Assembly (NCBI RefSeq): GCF_000827885.1
Contig: NZ_JTKH01000024.1
Coordinates: forward strand, 496,001 to 560,000
DNA: 64,000 bases
Source of the DNA: Vibrio renipiscarius
Lineage (GTDB): Bacteria; Pseudomonadota; Gammaproteobacteria; Enterobacterales; Vibrionaceae
Direction: 5' to 3'
Numbering within the stretch: the stretch's first letter is position 1; each line of letters begins with the position of its first letter. This document shows positions 16,818 to 26,316 of the stretch, in pieces. The notes below the pieces were generated by a model. It saw only the letters and a program-made list of their open reading frames with translations. It made no database searches and had not been told where the DNA came from. Position numbers and translations under genes: made by a program.

Positions 16818-18041
16818 ATGCAACACAACTCTCTCTTAGCACGATTTGCACGAGGCAATTTAGTGCTTCAAATCTTAGTCGGTATCGTCTTAGGCGTCGC
16901 CCTCGCTTTGATTTCACCTGAATACGCAAAAGATGCCGGTTTACTCGGTAGCTTATTTGTTGGCGCACTAAAGGCCGTCGCGCCAATCTTAGTGTTTATT
17001 TTGGTTGCGGCTTCAATTGCAAACCAACGTAAAAACCAGCATACCTATATGCGCCCAATCGTCATGCTTTACCTATTTGGTACCTTTACCGCCGCCTTAA
17101 CCGCCGTGAGTCTGAGTTTTCTTTTCCCAACAACTTTAACTCTTGTTTCTGGCGCTGAAGGGGCAACACCACCACAAGGCATTGCGGAAGTACTGCATAC
17201 CTTACTATTCCAATTGGTGGATAACCCAGTACATGCGTTAATGAATGCCAATTACATCGGTATCTTAGCGTGGGCGATTGGTTTGGGCCTAGCTCTGCAC
17301 CATGCGTCGGGCACCACCAAAGCCGTATTTGAAGATCTCAGCAATAGCGTATCTCAAATCGTACGCTTTATTATTCGCCTCGCGCCATTTGGTATCTTTG
17401 GTCTTGTGTCTGCCACGTTGGCGACCACCGGTTTCTCAGCGCTTGCCAGCTATGCACATCTACTGGCGGTATTGCTGGGCACCATGGCGATCATTGCTCT
17501 GGTCGTCAATCCACTTATCGTACTTTATAAAACACGTGAAAACCCTTACCCACTGGTATTCCAATGCTTGCGTGAAAGCGGTGTTACCGCCTTCTTTACT
17601 CGTTCAAGTGCAGCCAATATCCCTGTGAACATGGCGTTATGTGAAAAGCTGAAGCTTGATGAGGATACCTATTCGGTTTCAATCCCATTAGGCGCGACGA
17701 TTAATATGGCGGGTGCTGCAATCACCATCACCGTATTGACGCTCGCTGCAGCGCACACGCTAGGCATCCAAATTGATCTGCTTACCGCACTGCTTCTAAG
17801 CTTGGTTGCTGCTATTTCTGCCTGCGGTGCATCCGGCGTTGCCGGTGGTTCATTACTCCTGATCCCACTCGCTTGTAGCCTGTTTGGTATCCCTGATGAA
17901 ATCGCCATGCAAGTCGTCGCGGTCGGCTTTATTATTGGTGTGATTCAAGACTCAGCTGAAACGGCATTGAACAGCTCAACGGATGTGGTCTTTACTGCCG
18001 CTGTTTGTCGTCAAAAACAAAAAGAACAACACCCAAGCTAA
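16818..18041 (+). CDS. sstT: Serine/threonine:Na+ symporter SstT
   Basis: SstT imports serine and threonine with sodium. The 407-residue protein matches the dicarboxylate/amino acid:cation symporter family in length and motifs: an N-terminal [18 protein letters not shown], the helical hairpin [20 protein letters not shown], and [21 protein letters not shown], where the NMAG signature binds sodium. About eight membrane helices plus hairpins are expected. The ATG at 16818 follows AGGGACTCAT. It is monocistronic, with a strong terminator at 18141. Confidence 0.96.
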   Translation: MQHNSLLARFARGNLVLQILVGIVLGVALALISPEYAKDAGLLGSLFVGALKAVAPILVFILVAASIANQRKNQHTYMRPIVMLYLFGTFTAALTAVSLSFLFPTTLTLVSGAEGATPPQGIAEVLHTLLFQLVDNPVHALMNANYIGILAWAIGLGLALHHASGTTKAVFEDLSNSVSQIVRFIIRLAPFGIFGLVSATLATTGFSALASYAHLLAVLLGTMAIIALVVNPLIVLYKTRENPYPLVFQCLRESGVTAFFTRSSAANIPVNMALCEKLKLDEDTYSVSIPLGATINMAGAAITITVLTLAAAHTLGIQIDLLTALLLSLVAAISACGASGVAGGSLLLIPLACSLFGIPDEIAMQVVAVGFIIGVIQDSAETALNSSTDVVFTAAVCRQKQKEQHPS

Positions 18042-18075
18042 GTGCCGTTGTTCTGATTTGGTATTCTATTTGGTC

Positions 18076-18098
18076 TATACCCTAACCGCTTCAAGTAG
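18076..18098 (+). repeat. Degenerate dispersed motif TATACC...CTTCAAG (copy 1)
   Basis: TATACC, an 8-base spacer, then CTTCAAG, lying between sstT and its terminator. A second copy with the same spacing is at 47658-47680; 16 of 23 positions agree. I recall similar intergenic sequences as common in Vibrio genomes, but cannot test this here. Confidence 0.4.
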
Positions 18099-18140
18099 AA
18101 CGGAAATAGAAACCCATTGATATTGCGTCCAATAGTCAAA

Positions 18141-18171
18141 AGCCCTGTGAAAATATTCACAGGGCTTTTTT
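18141..18171 (+). terminator. Terminator of sstT
   Basis: AGCCCTGTGA (18141-18150) pairs perfectly with TCACAGGGCT (18157-18166) around AAATAT and runs into a T tract. The A tract before the stem makes it usable also from the facing Sel1 gene. Confidence 0.92.
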
Positions 18172-18231
18172 AATTATGGTGCGGTATGGATATCGACGAC
18201 ACAGAAAACCGAGTTTCAAACTCTAGCGACA

Positions 18232-19416
18232 TTACGGAGCGAGTTTGTCCATCGGTGAATGTGAGAAGTTTAAAGGCGCATTGCTTGTCGTTGAAGCGGT
18301 GGTGGCAGTTGCCGTTGTCGCTTCTTGTACGTGACCATATTGTGAACCTTGTTCGTCCTGCAATACCTCGTGCTCTGGGGCTTCAGCATCCAAAACGGTT
18401 GATGGGTCATACAACGTATAATCAATATCACGCTTATAAAGTTTATTCAGCGCTTTGATCAGTGCATGCTTACCCACTTTATTATCCATGATTCGTTTCA
18501 GCATCGGCTTCGACAACGATTGTAAACCGACAACCGTGTCCACACTCAAGTTCAATGCCACTTGTTCTCGCAAAACTCGTGCTTCTTCATGGCCCATTTG
18601 TCCGGCCAAAAACAACCAAATGTAAGCGACAGAGCGGCCACGAAGTCCATGACCAAGCCACACTTCCCCAGCTTTATACATCGCGGGGGTATACCCTTTC
18701 TCAGCCGCTCGTTCTAACCAGTAACACCCTTGGGAAAAATCTTCTTCAACCCCAATTCCGTGTACATAGTTCATGCCGAGTTTCATCCGCCCCTCATTAT
18801 TGCGTAATAATGCGGCTTTTCTATACCATTCAGTCGAAGCTTGCGGGCTTGGGTTTGGGTTTTCGGGTGCGATCATCCAATCGCCCAGAAACAACATCGC
18901 TGGAATATATTGTTGAAGGGCCGCTTCTTCCATCAAACGGTAGCCTTTGTCTATATTTTGTTCGACACCGCGACCAAAATACAGCGCTTCTGCCATCTGA
19001 ACTTTTGCGTTTAAATCACCATCCATCGCAGCAATCGCGATCTTCCAGTACTTAGATTGCTCTCTGAGCACCATATCGTCACGCATCCGAGTGCTGATAC
19101 GAATAATCCCGTACATTCCTGTGACACTGTCTAGCAAAGCCGCTTTGTTATACCAATACAATGCCTTACGTAAATGGTTACGTTCTGCCTCTTTGGCTAA
19201 ATACAAGATCATGCCAAGATCGCCATTCTCGGCTTTGCTAATTCGCAATTGTTCTTCTTGTTTGCGATCGCGCTCTAAGGCTTTTCTATAGGCGACTTCT
19301 CGCTGTCGGCGTTCTTGTTCTAACCGCTTTTGTTGATATGAATGTGCCAGCATCCAAAGAAACATCAACAGTAGCAGCAATCCAGTCGCGCCAATTGCAA
19401 TACCCATTATATTCAT
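18232..19416 (-). CDS. Membrane-anchored Sel1-repeat (SLR) protein
   Basis: The 394-residue product has one N-terminal membrane segment (about 3-24; IMGIAIGATGLLLLLMFLWM), a charged KRLEQERRQREVAYRKALER helix, and then Sel1-like repeats from about residue 65 to 285, for example AKVQMAEALYFGRGVEQNID and GRMKLGMNYVHGIGVEEDFS. Sel1 repeats mediate protein-protein contacts. The C-terminus is low-complexity, rich in Thr and Ala (about 360-380). No enzymatic domain is visible. It is a single gene facing sstT; the role is unknown beyond scaffolding. Confidence 0.88.
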   Translation of the reverse strand: MNIMGIAIGATGLLLLLMFLWMLAHSYQQKRLEQERRQREVAYRKALERDRKQEEQLRISKAENGDLGMILYLAKEAERNHLRKALYWYNKAALLDSVTGMYGIIRISTRMRDDMVLREQSKYWKIAIAAMDGDLNAKVQMAEALYFGRGVEQNIDKGYRLMEEAALQQYIPAMLFLGDWMIAPENPNPSPQASTEWYRKAALLRNNEGRMKLGMNYVHGIGVEEDFSQGCYWLERAAEKGYTPAMYKAGEVWLGHGLRGRSVAYIWLFLAGQMGHEEARVLREQVALNLSVDTVVGLQSLSKPMLKRIMDNKVGKHALIKALNKLYKRDIDYTLYDPSTVLDAEAPEHEVLQDEQGSQYGHVQEATTATATTASTTSNAPLNFSHSPMDKLAP

Positions 19417-19827
19417 TACTCTTACGCCACTGGTTGCATTGATGATTGTCTTTACTGATTCTATATCGGCTTAAGGGTGAAAATATTGAGCGTTTTACAC
19501 CTATTTCCACACTGTTTTTGACTGCTGAAGCATAAGCTAACTGGTGTTTATTAGCGATACTTGATGTGATTTTCTTCTTACATGCTTTGTAAGAATGTTT
19601 CCCAACCATCCTATTTATTGATAGTTCGCCGAATAAAAAATCAAAACATTTCATTAACAATACTCATCTAAATAGACGATTAGCAAACGTGTGCGTTATG
19701 ACATAGGGCAGCATTTTGAAAAGAAATGACAATAATTGACCAAAAACAATAGAAGAACCATAACACTTATTTTATAATGCGAATTAATGTATGCAGCAGA
19801 TCACATTCTAATAATTAGGGGCAAAAA
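19417..19827. promoter_or_regulatory. Divergent intergenic region with the nagB promoter
   Basis: These 411 bp separate the Sel1 gene from nagB. A perfect -10 hexamer TATAAT sits at 19773-19778; the -35 at the right distance is poor, which suits an activated or repressed promoter. TTATTTTATAATGCGAATTA around it has the TTA/TAA flavour of NagC operators, but I cannot confirm that. The remainder holds no visible gene. Confidence 0.4.
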
Positions 19828-20628
19828 ATGAGACTTATCCCGCTTCAACAAGCAGCACAAGTAGGTAAATGGGCAGCAGCGCATATCGTAAAACGCATTA
19901 ACGATTTCGCACCAACTGCTGAGCGTCCATTCGTTCTAGGTCTACCAACTGGTGGTACGCCTCTAACAACTTACAATGCACTAATTGAACTGCACAAAGC
20001 TGGCGAAGTTAGCTTTAAGCACGTCGTTACTTTTAACATGGATGAGTACATTGGTATCCCTGCGGATCACCCAGAGTCATACCGCTCTTTCATGTACAAC
20101 AATTTCTTCAACCACGTTGATATCCAAGAAGAGAACATTAACCTTCTGAATGGTAATGCTGCAGACATCGACGCAGAATGCCAACGTTACGAAGACAAAA
20201 TCAAAGCTTACGGCCGTATTCACCTATTTATGGGCGGCGTGGGTAATGATGGTCACATCGCGTTTAACGAGCCAGCGTCTTCTCTGTCTTCACGTACTCG
20301 TATCAAAACATTGACTGAAGATACTCGCATTGCAAACTCACGTTTCTTTGACGGCGATATCAAGCAAGTGCCTAAATACGCACTGACTATCGGTGTGGGT
20401 ACGCTTCTTGATTCTCAAGAAGTCATGATCTTGGTGACAGGCCACAACAAAGCTCAAGCACTTGAAGCTGCGGTTGAAGGCAGTGTTAACCACCTTTGGA
20501 CTGTTTCTGCACTTCAGTTACACCCTAAAGCGGTGATCGTGTGTGATGAGCCAGCAACTCAAGAACTTAAAGTGAAAACCGTTAAGTATTTCACTGAACT
20601 AGAAGCTGAAAACATCAAAGGCTTCTAA
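19828..20628 (+). CDS. nagB: Glucosamine-6-phosphate deaminase
   Basis: NagB converts glucosamine-6-phosphate to fructose-6-phosphate and ammonia, the last step of GlcNAc and chitin sugar catabolism. The 266-residue protein has the family's exact length and motifs: [35 protein letters not shown] with the active-site aspartate, and [17 protein letters not shown] with the active-site histidine. Strong AGGGGC lies upstream of the ATG. The gene stands alone here, without nagA, and is closed by a terminator at 20662. The chitinase at 60245 fits the same pathway. Confidence 0.98.
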   Translation: MRLIPLQQAAQVGKWAAAHIVKRINDFAPTAERPFVLGLPTGGTPLTTYNALIELHKAGEVSFKHVVTFNMDEYIGIPADHPESYRSFMYNNFFNHVDIQEENINLLNGNAADIDAECQRYEDKIKAYGRIHLFMGGVGNDGHIAFNEPASSLSSRTRIKTLTEDTRIANSRFFDGDIKQVPKYALTIGVGTLLDSQEVMILVTGHNKAQALEAAVEGSVNHLWTVSALQLHPKAVIVCDEPATQELKVKTVKYFTELEAENIKGF

Positions 20629-20661
20629 TTTTTACCACGTGAAAGTGGAAAGCGTTATATG

Positions 20662-20688
20662 AAAAAAGAGGCCTCGGCCTCTTTTTTA
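20662..20688 (+). terminator. Terminator of nagB
   Basis: AAAAAAGAGGC pairs with GCCTCTTTTTT around a short CTCG loop. A on one side and T on the other make it usable from both directions. Confidence 0.9.
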
Positions 20689-20734
20689 TTGGTGTAAATA
20701 ATCGCTTTTAACCGCACATTGATGGTGAATTCCG

Positions 20735-21091
20735 CTAGGCTAGATTCAAGATCAATTCATCATCTGTCATGTACTTATGCTTGCTTGTCGCATTGCGTAA
20801 ATGCATAAACATTAATTCAGGAAAGCCCGGGGCTAATAGTGAGTTAGGCTCCCAGCAAACGCCGCCAATAAAAATATAACGCCCTTGCTTACTGTCATCA
20901 TGCAGTGGGTTATTTAATGGCGTAGACAGCTCAGCACGGCACCCTTCAATCACACAGACCACCTTGCCCTTTGCAATGCCGACAACACAATTGACGAGGT
21001 TAGCTTTCATACCGCATTTCCAGGCTTGGCGAGTGGCCATTTCAAATCCCACTTTCCGCACACCTTTGTGTACATTCACAATTAAGTTCAC
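20735..21091 (-). CDS. Hypothetical protein, cysteine-containing
   Basis: I do not recognise this family. The preferred start is GTG at 21091, preceded by AAAGGTGG, giving 118 residues beginning (M)NLIVNVHKGVRKVGFEMATR. The frame continues upstream to 21187 without a good ribosome-binding site. The sequence is globular, with no signal peptide or membrane segment, and has five cysteines (for example WKCG, NCVVGIAKGKVVCVIEGC). GRYIFIGGVCWEPNSL and APGFPELMFMHLRNAT look like conserved core. It converges on nagB and shares its bidirectional terminator. Confidence 0.6.
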   Translation of the reverse strand: MNLIVNVHKGVRKVGFEMATRQAWKCGMKANLVNCVVGIAKGKVVCVIEGCRAELSTPLNNPLHDDSKQGRYIFIGGVCWEPNSLLAPGFPELMFMHLRNATSKHKYMTDDELILNLA

Positions 21092-21329
21092 TGTATTGCC
21101 ACCTTTATCATCCCTAAGAACACAGAGTACCGTGTAAAGAAACATCAACACGACTGATTGATTCCGGAAATTCTCATCCAGTGACAATTTTATCGGTGCC
21201 CTTATACAAAAATGAATATCACTGATTTAGGCAAAAAATTATTCTCAATTATAAGACGTGTTTGTGTCCCTGTTGCGTATCCGGCTCCTATACTAAGAGA
21301 ACATTCTGGCTTTCCTCGGGACGATTCTT

Positions 21330-21665
21330 ATGAATACTGTCATTTTTGCCGTACTGTTATTAACCACCCCCGCCTCTTCCATTGGGCCAAACTCATTACC
21401 GCTAAAATGCGAGTTGTTAGACACGTCAGATACCTTTCTATTTTATCGAGAGCAGACGGTCTATCTAAGCGAACAGTTCGTTTTATTTCAGAACTTTAAA
21501 GGAAGAGTCGTGACTCAAGTCGATGTCAAAACCGGAGAGTTAATTCGCACCACTTACTTAGGGGCTGACTACCAACCTAACTATCAAATTTTCAAAGGGC
21601 TCTGTCAGGATACTCGACACGTCCTCGATTTTTGGAAGCTTGATAATGTGCCTTTTGATCGATAA
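21330..21665 (+). CDS. Small secreted hypothetical protein
   Basis: A 111-residue product with a short hydrophobic N-terminus (MNTVIFAVLLLTTPASSIGP) that could be a signal peptide, followed by a compact hydrophilic domain with two cysteines (one near residue 27, one in FKGLCQD). No family is recognised. The ATG is preceded by CGGGACGA, a moderate ribosome-binding site. An overlapping frame starting at 21212 has less convincing composition and is left out. Confidence 0.5.
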   Translation: MNTVIFAVLLLTTPASSIGPNSLPLKCELLDTSDTFLFYREQTVYLSEQFVLFQNFKGRVVTQVDVKTGELIRTTYLGADYQPNYQIFKGLCQDTRHVLDFWKLDNVPFDR

Positions 21666-21821
21666 CCCCCCGGCCTCAATCAAAAAAGCGAGTTGAAAGC
21701 ACCCACATACCCACTTCATACATTATGTTTTTACGATAAGCCGTTAATGTGCGCACTGACGATTGGTGAAATAGCGAATTCACAGTAAAGTAGTGATAAA
21801 GCAACGTTAGGAATCGTTTTA

Positions 21822-23129
21822 ATGACACAAGCACAAGCCTTTATTAATGACGGGGTTCACTATCTCCCGCACTACTTCACCGTACCGCTGAACTATCGCG
21901 ATACCAATCAAGGTACGCTAACGCTCTTTGCTCGTGAAGTGCGCTTAGCCGGTGATGAGCTCAGTCATAAACCTTGGCTGGTGTATTTTCAAGGCGGCCC
22001 AGGCTTTCCTGCTCAGCGCCCAAATGGTCATGGTGGCTGGTTAAAACGCGCTTTACAAGACTATCGTGTCTTGCTGCTTGATCAACGCGGCACCGGCCAC
22101 AGCAGTGTTATATCTCACCAAACCTTAGCGCCTTTAACCGCCACACAACAAGCGGAATACTTAAGTCATTTTCGTGCGGATAACATTGTGCGAGATGCAG
22201 AATTTATCCGCCAACAATTCGCAGTAGAGCAATGGGCGATTCTTGGTCAGAGCTTTGGTGGTTTTTGCTCTTTGACTTATCTGTCACTGTTTCCCCAAAG
22301 TCTATTACGCAGCTACATTACTGGTGGAGTGCCGTCGATTTGTCGCCCTGCCGATGATGTTTACCGCGCGACATTCAAACGTACCATGGATAAGAACCAA
22401 GCGTTCTTTCGACAATTTCCTCAAGCGCAAAGCCTGTGCCAAGCCATTGCTGATCACCTAATTGATCATGAAGAATTCCTGCCTAACGGCCAGCTTTTTA
22501 CCGTCGAGCAATTTCAGCAAATCGGCATTAACTTCGGCATGAGCGACAGCTTTATTGCAACGTATTACCAGCTCGAAAATGCCTTTATTGAAGTATCTGG
22601 GCAACCTCAGCTGCGCTACGAATTTCTAAACACCATGCTCAGCGAGCAAGGCTTTCAAACCAACCCCATCTACGCCATTTTGCATGAATCGATTTACTGC
22701 CAAGGTAACGCATCAAATTGGAGCGCTCATCGCGTACGTAATGAATGGGCAGCCTTTAACTATCAAAAAGGCCAGCCATTTTACTTTACCGGCGAAATGG
22801 TCTTCCCGTGGATGTTTGAGCAATACACCAACCTCAAGCCTCTGCAACAAGCGGCTGAAATACTCGCTGCGAAAACCGATTGGCCAACGCTCTATAATGC
22901 TGAGCAGTTGGCGAACAATACGGTGCCTGTCAGCTGTGCGGTCTATGCCGATGATATGTTTGTGGAAATGGATTTTAGCCGTGAAACACTGGCCGGTATC
23001 CCAAATGCGAATGCTTGGATTACCAATGAATATGAGCACAACGGCCTTAGAGCCGATGGGGAGCGTATTCTAGATAAACTCATAGCCATGGGTGAACAAA
23101 CGGCCGCGATGCTAAAGCCGTTGTGCTAA
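21822..23129 (+). CDS. S33-family alpha/beta hydrolase, proline iminopeptidase-like
   Basis: The 435-residue cytoplasmic protein carries the S33 prolyl aminopeptidase hallmarks: an oxyanion motif YFQGGPGFP (like HGGPG), LLDQRGTGHSS, and the nucleophile elbow GQSFGGFCSL with Ser as nucleophile. The catalytic aspartate is probably in VYADDMFVEMDF, and the histidine in NEYEHNGLRADG. These enzymes release N-terminal proline from peptides, although several relatives have other amide or ester substrates. It is followed 62 bp later by arfB in the same direction. Confidence 0.88.
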   Translation: MTQAQAFINDGVHYLPHYFTVPLNYRDTNQGTLTLFAREVRLAGDELSHKPWLVYFQGGPGFPAQRPNGHGGWLKRALQDYRVLLLDQRGTGHSSVISHQTLAPLTATQQAEYLSHFRADNIVRDAEFIRQQFAVEQWAILGQSFGGFCSLTYLSLFPQSLLRSYITGGVPSICRPADDVYRATFKRTMDKNQAFFRQFPQAQSLCQAIADHLIDHEEFLPNGQLFTVEQFQQIGINFGMSDSFIATYYQLENAFIEVSGQPQLRYEFLNTMLSEQGFQTNPIYAILHESIYCQGNASNWSAHRVRNEWAAFNYQKGQPFYFTGEMVFPWMFEQYTNLKPLQQAAEILAAKTDWPTLYNAEQLANNTVPVSCAVYADDMFVEMDFSRETLAGIPNANAWITNEYEHNGLRADGERILDKLIAMGEQTAAMLKPLC

Positions 23130-23191
23130 AGTAAGCACGACTCAATGACATTCTCTATCAACAAGACGCCCTCATTAGGGGGCAACAAATT

Positions 23192-23605
23192 ATGCTAACA
23201 ATATCGAATACCGTCACTCTACAAGCTTGGGAAATTCAATTAACCGCCATTCGCGCCCAAGGCGCCGGTGGTCAAAATGTGAATAAGGTTTCCTCTGCGA
23301 TACATTTGCAATTTGATATCAACCACTCTTCTTTACCCGCTTTCTATAAAGAGCGGTTATTGGCGCTAAAAGACTCGCGCATCTCAAAAGAAGGCGTGAT
23401 TACGATTAAAGCGCAGCAATTTCGTACTCAAGAGCAAAATAAAGAAGATGCGCTCAATCGCTTAGCGGAACTCATCAGAGCGGCAACCGTCGTGCAAAAA
23501 CATCGCCGTGCGACTAAACCCACCAAAGGGTCGAAAGAACGTCGTCTCAAAGCGAAAGGCATTAAGAGCCAAACCAAATCACTACGTGGCCGCTTGCGCG
23601 ATTAA
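23192..23605 (+). CDS. arfB: Alternative ribosome-rescue factor ArfB (YaeJ)
   Basis: ArfB hydrolyses peptidyl-tRNA on ribosomes stalled without a stop codon. The 137 residues contain the catalytic GGQ in AQGAGGQNVNKVSSAIHLQF, with the release-factor-like fold around it. The basic C-terminal tail (about 100-137; KHRRATKPTKGSKERRLKAK) enters the empty mRNA channel. Length and layout fit the family. GGGG upstream of the ATG is the likely ribosome-binding site. A strong terminator follows. Confidence 0.96.
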   Translation: MLTISNTVTLQAWEIQLTAIRAQGAGGQNVNKVSSAIHLQFDINHSSLPAFYKERLLALKDSRISKEGVITIKAQQFRTQEQNKEDALNRLAELIRAATVVQKHRRATKPTKGSKERRLKAKGIKSQTKSLRGRLRD

Positions 23606-23636
23606 AATCATCCTGTTCGATTGCATCAGACCATAA

Positions 23637-23670
23637 AAAAGCCGCCTAACGATAACGCTAGGCGGCTTTT
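23637..23670 (+). terminator. Bidirectional terminator between arfB and the OMP gene
   Basis: AAAAGCCGCCTA (23637-23648) is complementary to TAGGCGGCTTTT (23659-23670) around a ten-base loop. A and T tracts on both sides serve the two convergent genes. Confidence 0.9.
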
Positions 23671-23710
23671 AAACAATCAAAATATCGCTATCTAAATCAA
23701 GCCGATCGGA

Positions 23711-24538
23711 TTAAAAACGGTGGTCGATAGAGACAAAAGCGCTTTTACGATCGCCAAGCCCGACTTCTCCAAGCAAGTACCAGCTGTCTGTCACTTGGTA
23801 TTGCAAGCCCAATAACGGGTTCCACTTAGTAGTGAGGTGCTGATTAACCGTAAATTTTGCTTTTTCAGGTAAATGTGCGTTGATATCTTTTAAGCTACCC
23901 GACAGTGTTTGCTCGACATCTTGATACATGGCTCCCGCCCATACGCGAAGAGGGACACCATGCTTAGTAAGGTCATAACCAACACGTGGTGAAATCACTA
24001 TCGCGTCGATTTCACCATCAATAATCGACAGCTTGGTCTTAGAATAATTGACGTCAACCAAGCCAAATACATTCTTATAACCACCCGCAAGCACAAAGCC
24101 CAATCCTGAAGTATACCCTTCAAGATCCAATTTAAAATCAATCGGCGCCATTTTAGGCGAGCGAGCATTTTTTCTCGTTATCGACACTTCCGTTTGGGAG
24201 TAACCATCCAGAGCGCCCAATAAACCGTATACGTTAAGGAATGGCAGTAACCATACATCAGCACGGAGCGTCATTACTTCGGTTTTTTGCGTACCACCGT
24301 TTGCTTCGAGTTCGAGGCCAAATACATCAACGATAGGCATTCCAGTCAATTCTATCGAATCAACACTGATGCCTTGCTCTAGTGTCATATAGCTTACGCT
24401 AAAGCCCACGGCTTTCGGCAGTTCATAACCGAGCGCCTCCGCCTTGTCTTTCCAAATAGGCAGCGAAAAAGATTCGGCTTGTGCAGAGAATGAGAACAGC
24501 GAGGTCACTAAGGTGGTGAAGAAAGTACGTTTAATCAA
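23711..24538 (-). CDS. Outer-membrane beta-barrel protein, function unknown
   Basis: A 275-residue protein with a clear signal peptide (1-21, ending SFSAQA). The remainder is made of alternating amphipathic strands (for example VMTLRADVWLLPFLNVYGLL and GLGFVLAGGYKNVFGLVDVN) and ends DRKSAFVSIDHRF, with a terminal phenylalanine as usual for outer-membrane barrels. About ten to twelve strands are plausible. I cannot assign a substrate or a named family. It lies downstream of the cytochrome b561-marR pair on the same strand, with a 117-bp gap. Confidence 0.75.
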   Translation of the reverse strand: MIKRTFFTTLVTSLFSFSAQAESFSLPIWKDKAEALGYELPKAVGFSVSYMTLEQGISVDSIELTGMPIVDVFGLELEANGGTQKTEVMTLRADVWLLPFLNVYGLLGALDGYSQTEVSITRKNARSPKMAPIDFKLDLEGYTSGLGFVLAGGYKNVFGLVDVNYSKTKLSIIDGEIDAIVISPRVGYDLTKHGVPLRVWAGAMYQDVEQTLSGSLKDINAHLPEKAKFTVNQHLTTKWNPLLGLQYQVTDSWYLLGEVGLGDRKSAFVSIDHRF

Positions 24539-24655
24539 GGTCAGGGTACATCAGCAAAATAATCAGCGCGCATCATACTATGACGAAACCAAAAGTAAAC
24601 CCTGAAGTTTACCTATTCTCGACGCGCCTTTTATCACCTTGACAAAACATGGCGT

Positions 24656-25087
24656 TTACACCGCTGCCACCATTTTTTTAAGCAAAGCGATCATCTGTGC
24701 TTGCTCTTCACTTTCTAAGCTACTTAGCATCGCTTGATTCACCGCTATTGGGATAGGCAATAACTGCTCTTTCAGATTTTTACCCTTGTCTGTCAAATAA
24801 ATACGATATGAACGGCGACTATTAGGATCGGCTCTGCGCTCCACCAAACCTAAGTGTTCCAGCTTGTCGAGTGTGCGTGTTGTCGTGGAGTTCTCCACTT
24901 TCGATTTTTCCGCGATGTCTCGCTGTGTCACCCCTTCCTCTTCCCACAAACACATCATGGTGGGCCATAGGGCAACACTTAAGCCTTGTTTTTTCAGCTC
25001 AGCATCGAACATTTTTTCCGCTTTAACGGCGACGACGTTAATCATCCAACCAAAACTCGATTGTCTATCAAAGGTGTCATTCATCAT
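24656..25087 (-). CDS. MarR-family transcriptional regulator
   Basis: A 143-residue winged-helix protein with the MarR core: LWPTMMCLWEEEGVTQRDIA, the recognition helix KSKVENSTTTRTLDKLEHLG, and the wing LVERRADPNSRRSYRIYLTD. It follows the cytochrome b561 gene by 11 bp on the same strand, so the two are co-transcribed. The large palindrome at 25801-25846 upstream of this operon is the natural candidate operator. The ligand is unknown. Confidence 0.9.
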   Translation of the reverse strand: MMNDTFDRQSSFGWMINVVAVKAEKMFDAELKKQGLSVALWPTMMCLWEEEGVTQRDIAEKSKVENSTTTRTLDKLEHLGLVERRADPNSRRSYRIYLTDKGKNLKEQLLPIPIAVNQAMLSSLESEEQAQMIALLKKMVAAV

Positions 25088-25098
25088 TAGACCATTAC

Positions 25099-25740
25099 TT
25101 AAATAATTGATAATGCAATTATTGCCATAGTAACTAATGAGGCGACGACTAGCATTAAAAATGCGTAGCCTTGTGAAGCAAATACAACCGGCTGTGCAGA
25201 GTCAACTTGCGATTGCACGCCAGTGATCATCGCCTTAACCAAGCCTTTGCCACGTAATTTATACAGTAAAATCGCCGCGAGGTGCACCGCCACCAGCGCA
25301 GGCAGAACTTTCGCTAACACGACATGCGTCTGCACTAATAGATCGAAGACATCGTCAGTTAACCATAAGTGTGCCAGTGGCAAACCATCGAGTAACCCAG
25401 CCAGAGCAAGCCCGGACAAACATTGGATCAATAGTGCCAACAATAGGCTAATCACCATCCAAGCCCCTAGCGGATTGTGTCCTACTTTTGCCTTAACTCG
25501 GCCTACCGCGTATTGCATTGTTGTCATTGGAGAGGACACAAAATAGCGAAAGCGACTGGTTTCACTACCAACCACGCCCCAAATCAATCGCCATACAATT
25601 AAGGTCAATAGTGCTAAGCCCAATTGTACATGCGGGCCATTACCTGAGTGACCACTTACAAGTAATCCCATAAACAGCAACGCTTGTAGCCAGTGATAAA
25701 GACGTGTCGCTAAATCCCAAATTTTCATATTGACTCTCAT
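25099..25740 (-). CDS. Cytochrome b561 / Ni-hydrogenase b-type diheme membrane protein
   Basis: A 213-residue inner-membrane cytochrome with about five hydrophobic segments. Histidines placed for heme b are seen in RLYHWLQALLFMGLLVSGHS (two) and in VQTHVVLAKVLPALVAVHLA (two). IWDLATRLYHW is the usual beginning of the family. Such proteins pass quinol electrons to periplasmic c-type cytochromes. The divergent gene encodes a c'-like cytochrome, which fits an electron-transfer pair. It is first in an operon with marR. Confidence 0.92.
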   Translation of the reverse strand: MRVNMKIWDLATRLYHWLQALLFMGLLVSGHSGNGPHVQLGLALLTLIVWRLIWGVVGSETSRFRYFVSSPMTTMQYAVGRVKAKVGHNPLGAWMVISLLLALLIQCLSGLALAGLLDGLPLAHLWLTDDVFDLLVQTHVVLAKVLPALVAVHLAAILLYKLRGKGLVKAMITGVQSQVDSAQPVVFASQGYAFLMLVVASLVTMAIIALSII

Positions 25741-25800
25741 TTCTCGTGTATTCAGTCATTTAGGTGTGAAAACATTCGCACCGTTATTGTCTTGCCATTT

Positions 25801-25846
25801 AATTTACATGACAACTGTTGCGATCGCAACTATTGTTGTGTAAATT
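25801..25846. promoter_or_regulatory. 46-bp imperfect palindrome, candidate operator for both cytochrome genes
   Basis: The core GTTGCGATCGCAAC (25817-25830) is a perfect palindrome with a GATC centre. The flanks are also symmetric about the same centre: AATTTACA (25801-25808) with TGTAAATT (25839-25846), and ACAA (25811-25814) with TTGT (25833-25836). In all, 38 of 46 positions are symmetric. It lies 60 bp from the cytochrome b561 start and 38 bp from the cytochrome c start, well placed for one regulator to control both. Confidence 0.7.
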
Positions 25847-25884
25847 AGGTTTCAACGACAAACTACTCTACAGAGCGTAATAAT

Positions 25885-26316
25885 ATGAATCTTGCCTTAG
25901 CCCTACTCACGTTAATGACCCCATGTCTCGCACTTGCCAATAGCAGCGCCGATATCATTAAAGATCGCCAACAACATTTTGTGCATATCGAACAGCAACT
26001 TGATAAGGCTTCGGAGAGTTTGGACGGAAGTGATACTGATTGGGCACAATTGGAGATCACCGCATCACAACTAAAAGCATCCGGCGAATACTTACAGCAC
26101 AGTTTTCCACAAGGGAGCCAAGACGGCAGCAAAGCCAATGAGAAAGTCTGGCAGCAGCCCGCTGAATTTGGGCAATTGATGAATGAAATGGACCAAGGCT
26201 TCGAAGAGCTCTATCGCGCAGTGAAACAACAGAACGCAGAGCTTGCTGAGCAAGGCATTGATGCTGCACAGCAAACATGCCGCAGCTGTCACCGCAGTTA
26301 TCGTTCTCGCTGGTAA
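25885..26316 (+). CDS. Cytochrome c'-like / b562-like periplasmic c-type cytochrome
   Basis: A 143-residue protein with a signal peptide (1-19, ending CLALANS), a predicted four-helix bundle, and one heme c site CRSCH close to the C-terminus (TCRSCHRSYRSRW), the placement typical of cytochrome c'. Family members bind NO or shuttle electrons in the periplasm. Its divergent neighbour is a cytochrome b561, a possible donor. The shared palindrome implies joint regulation. Confidence 0.92.
   Translation: MNLALALLTLMTPCLALANSSADIIKDRQQHFVHIEQQLDKASESLDGSDTDWAQLEITASQLKASGEYLQHSFPQGSQDGSKANEKVWQQPAEFGQLMNEMDQGFEELYRAVKQQNAELAEQGIDAAQQTCRSCHRSYRSRW

Noticed and set aside
19790..19805. CRP-like sequence TATGCAGCAGATCACA upstream of nagB
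   Set aside because: Only 11 of 16 positions match, and it lies downstream of the likely -10 (19773-19778), which is an unlikely place for an activator.
21212..21499. Open frame starting MNITDLGKKLF
   Set aside because: It overlaps the better frame at 21330, which has a signal-peptide-like start; the composition looks like a shifted reading.
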